From the NCBI GenBank assembly GCA_016781705.1, contig JADDPV010000192.1, positions 1-23,439 on the forward strand: a stretch of DNA of 23,439 nt. The letters are read 5' to 3'. This stretch comes from Rubrobacter sp. (lineage in GTDB: Bacteria > Actinomycetota > Rubrobacteria > Rubrobacterales > Rubrobacteraceae). The position numbers and the translations under genes are program-made. Shown one piece after another: positions 21,494 to 23,439 of the stretch. The notes beneath the pieces were generated by a model. The model saw only the letters and a program-made list of their open reading frames with translations. It searched no databases and was not told where the DNA came from. Within the stretch, counting starts at the first letter, position 1. Each line of letters starts with the position of its first letter.

Positions 21494-23017
21494 CTAGTAG
21501 GCCCCGCCGCGGAACAAGACGCATCGCACGGTTTGGGCCAGGATCACGAGGTCGAGCCATATAGACCAGTTTCGGACGTAGTGGGCGTCGATCTGAACCC
21601 TCTCGCCAAAGTAGGTGCCGTTGCGTCCGCCGACCTGCCAAGGTCCGGTGATGCCCGGATACACCCGCAGGATCTCTCCCCGCGTCGTACCTATTTCGGC
21701 GGACTCGCGGGGCAGATAGGGCCGGGGCCCGACGAGACTCATCTCTCCGCGTAGAACGTTCCACAGTTGGGGCAGCTCGTCCAGACTAGTCTTGCGCAAG
21801 ACGCCGCGGCCGATCCTGGTGACCCGCGGGTCGTCGCGGAGCTTGTGATACCTCGCGTACTCCTCCCGAGCCTCGGGATCCTCTTTGAGCAACCGCGCGA
21901 GGACGGCCTCCGCATCCGGGACCATCGTTCGGAACTTTATACAGGAGAACAGTTCGCCATCCCGCCCCATCCTCTTGTCCTTGTAGAAGACCGAGCCCCC
22001 GCGCGACTCCAACCACACGAGTCCCGCGAGCAGCAAGAAGAGTGGCAGGATCACGAGCCCCCCGCAGAGGGTGGCCGCGACCTCCAGGGTTCGCTTGGCT
22101 CGCCGGACGGTAGGGTTGAGGAGGTTGTGCTGGACCTCCACACCCAGAGTCCCCGCGATGTCCCGCGCCACCACCGCGGAATTGGTGACACCTGCCAGGT
22201 CCGGGATGATGACCACGCTCCGGAAATGAACGCTGGCCAGGTTCGCTAGCACGGCCAGGTACTCCCGCGGCACGTGCGGCATGACGAGGAAGACGGTCTC
22301 CACCCGGTGCTCCCGGCTCAGCTCCCCCGCCTCGGCGAGCACGCCCTCGCCGGGCATCCCCTCGTCCCCCTCCTGGACCGCTGCCAGCCGGCTGTCAGAC
22401 TTGACGCCGAAAACGGCGACGGGCCGGTACCCGAGCGCCCACTCCTTGCCCAGCAGCTTCTCGACGCGGAGCCCGGGCTCCCCGGAGCCTAGGATCACCA
22501 CCGGCTTGCCCCACACCCCGTGCTTCATCATCCACCCCTTCACGAACCGGCGCGCAAGGGGGGACAGAACGAGGAGACCCAAAAAGACCAGGGTCAACAA
22601 GAAGCGGGAGATGGTGTCCCCGATGTGGAACGCCAGCGCGAAGACCGCCGCGAATGCCAGGGTCGCCAGGAGGGCGTAGGTCTGACGACGCAACTCCTCG
22701 GCCTGATCCAGGCCATAGCCCGGGTAGAGTCCCTGGGTGGCTCGCAGCCCCACCCAGACAAGCGCGATGGGCACGATGCTAGCGACCGCAATGCCAGAGA
22801 GGTACCCGGGAGCCCACAGGATCTCGACCAGGCACGCCACCTCCCAAACGAGCAGTGCGAGCACCACGTCCGAGAAGATCAGGGTCAGGCTCACCAGCCG
22901 CTGCCTCCAGGCCTCCGTCCGGCGCCCCGGCAGCGTCCCGCCACGACGCCGGGCGAGGGCGGGCGAGGTCGTCGCGACGGGATGAGAGGATTCGGTGGCG
23001 AAGGTGCTAGTAGGCAT
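21494..23017 (-). CDS. Polyprenyl-phosphate sugar phosphotransferase (WbaP-like)
   Basis: 507 residues. The enzyme transfers a sugar-1-phosphate (often galactose or glucose) from a nucleotide sugar to undecaprenyl phosphate, starting exopolysaccharide or O-antigen units at the inner face of the membrane. N-terminal part: four or five hydrophobic segments (LIFSDVVLALLVWEV and following) and a Rossmann-like CoA-binding-type region with VVILGSGEPGLRVEKLL. Then a further membrane helix (LCGGLVILPLFLLLAGLVWLES) and the PF02397 catalytic domain: GSVFYKDKRMGRDGELFSCIKFRTMV, LRKTSLDELPQLWNVLRGEMSLVGPRPYLP. All signature blocks are intact. Start ATG 23017 with AGGAAGG upstream; longer frames would only add leader sequence. 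First gene of the polysaccharide operon. Confidence 0.92.
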   Translation of the reverse strand: MPTSTFATESSHPVATTSPALARRRGGTLPGRRTEAWRQRLVSLTLIFSDVVLALLVWEVACLVEILWAPGYLSGIAVASIVPIALVWVGLRATQGLYPGYGLDQAEELRRQTYALLATLAFAAVFALAFHIGDTISRFLLTLVFLGLLVLSPLARRFVKGWMMKHGVWGKPVVILGSGEPGLRVEKLLGKEWALGYRPVAVFGVKSDSRLAAVQEGDEGMPGEGVLAEAGELSREHRVETVFLVMPHVPREYLAVLANLASVHFRSVVIIPDLAGVTNSAVVARDIAGTLGVEVQHNLLNPTVRRAKRTLEVAATLCGGLVILPLFLLLAGLVWLESRGGSVFYKDKRMGRDGELFSCIKFRTMVPDAEAVLARLLKEDPEAREEYARYHKLRDDPRVTRIGRGVLRKTSLDELPQLWNVLRGEMSLVGPRPYLPRESAEIGTTRGEILRVYPGITGPWQVGGRNGTYFGERVQIDAHYVRNWSIWLDLVILAQTVRCVLFRGGAY

Positions 23018-23112
23018 GGCTGGCGTCCTTCCTGGTGGTTCCGACGGCTTCGCTGATCCTCCGCACCATAAGAAGATGTTAGGAGGTCGGAAGCCCCACA
23101 CAATCGGCCGGA

Positions 23113-23156
23113 CGGCACATTTCGCCGTAGCCAGTCGGCACATTATTCTTCGCCGT
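23113..23156. repeat. Direct repeats resembling an IS21-family end
   Basis: CGGCACATTTCGCCGT (23113-23128) and CGGCACATTATTCTTCGCCGT (23136-23156) are direct copies, the second with a 5-base insertion, 23 bp apart start to start. Spaced GGCACATT-TCGCCG repeats are how I remember the multiple transposase-binding sites at IS21-like element ends. No transposase gene is in the window, so it would be an orphan end, or instead a tandem operator. Confidence 0.45.
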
Positions 23157-23290
23157 GGTCGGCCGGCCTGTTTGTCGGCGATCACCGACGCCAGTGCCGG
23201 CGACCAACGGACGCCACAGCGCGTTGGGGCCCCTTTTAGCCCAAGAACGCCCGTGCGAGGCAACCCGACCACGCGAAGTACCCCGGCGAA

Positions 23291-23326
23291 GCTGTAGGGA
23301 GGAGAACCCTGCTACCTCCCTACGGC
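23291..23326 (-). repeat. Strong 12-bp hairpin in the leader
   Basis: GCTGTAGGGAGG (23291-23302) pairs with CCTCCCTACGGC (23315-23326) around a 12-base loop, with one G-T mismatch/wobble. It is 275-310 bases upstream of the sugar transferase start. There is no T-run on either side, so it is not an ordinary terminator; a structured leader or mobile-element remnant is possible. Confidence 0.55.
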
Positions 23327-23439
23327 TCCGCCAAGAGCGCATTGGACTTGACCCGGCTTGGTGGCTCTCCGGCATTCTCGGTGCGGCAAAGTAGGCACAT
23401 GAGCTACAAAGCAGTGCATGAAGACTGCATCGAAGCTAC

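Larger units (their letters stand above)
23018..23439 (-). other. Leader/intergenic region upstream of the sugar transferase
   Basis: About 420 bp without a supportable gene. It contains paired CGGCACATT...TTCGCCGT repeats at 23113-23156 and a strong hairpin at 23291-23326. Frames through it give only low-complexity Arg/Pro-rich products with no binding sites. No clear promoter for the sugar transferase is visible. Confidence 0.6.

Noticed and set aside
23281..23400. GEMM-I (c-di-GMP) riboswitch upstream of the sugar transferase
   Set aside because: Only one arm resembles the consensus; the GGCAAACC and GACGCAAAGCC elements are absent, and the similar arm is explained by a simple 12-bp inverted repeat.

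Overview
The window is very GC-rich (high G/C at third codon positions) with frequent GTG and TTG starts, GTGA/ATGA stop-start overlaps and clear GGAGG-type ribosome binding sites. Together with the style of the proteins (actinobacterial glutamine synthetase, FmdB with a CENxH motif, compact aspartate-pathway enzymes), this suggests a high-GC Actinomycetota chromosome, probably Rubrobacter-like. The genus is a judgement from memory of the families, not a search result. There is no rRNA, tRNA or CRISPR array that I can see, and no intact mobile element.

Layout. 1-710: the end of an unknown gene, then a dead DNA topoisomerase IB gene. 803-3353: a divergent pair, a four-helix membrane protein (minus) and a type I glutamine synthetase (plus) ended by a textbook terminator. 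3360-4044: a frameshifted family 2 glycosyltransferase. 4134-7107: a plus-strand operon, leucyl aminopeptidase - MBL-fold hydrolase - MoaB - small unknown protein, with ATGA overlaps. 7085-8930: a dead alpha/beta hydrolase overlapping an intact but motif-poor CPBP membrane protease. 8931-9817: degraded DNA and the tail of another hydrolase. 9818-10908: small minus-strand genes including an FmdB zinc-ribbon protein.

The centrepiece is 10979-17545 on the minus strand. A promoter (TTGACG / TAGCAT) feeds a complete SAM-I (S-box) riboswitch, followed by metX, metY, aspartate kinase, homoserine dehydrogenase, aspartate-semialdehyde dehydrogenase and a GNAT acetyltransferase, tightly packed and mostly overlapping. 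This one transcript would carry the whole route from aspartate to homocysteine except cysteine/sulfide supply and methionine synthase, so SAM would gate the common aspartate trunk as well as the methionine branch. The aspartate kinase has a short, divergent regulatory region, which fits control at the RNA level.

17797-23017 on the minus strand is a sugar-nucleotide/exopolysaccharide operon: a WbaP-type polyprenyl-phosphate sugar transferase, UDP-glucose/GDP-mannose dehydrogenase, NAD-dependent sugar epimerase, NDP-sugar (mannose-1-phosphate) nucleotidyltransferase, mannose-6-phosphate isomerase cupin and a low-molecular-weight tyrosine phosphatase. The two middle genes are dead: the dehydrogenase by three small indels, a nonsense codon and several Gly-to-Glu changes, the epimerase by an internal deletion that leaves only its two ends. 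The leader upstream of the sugar transferase holds repeats that look like an IS21-type end and a strong hairpin.

At least six pseudogenes in 23 kb, next to perfectly intact housekeeping operons, is the other main theme of the window.
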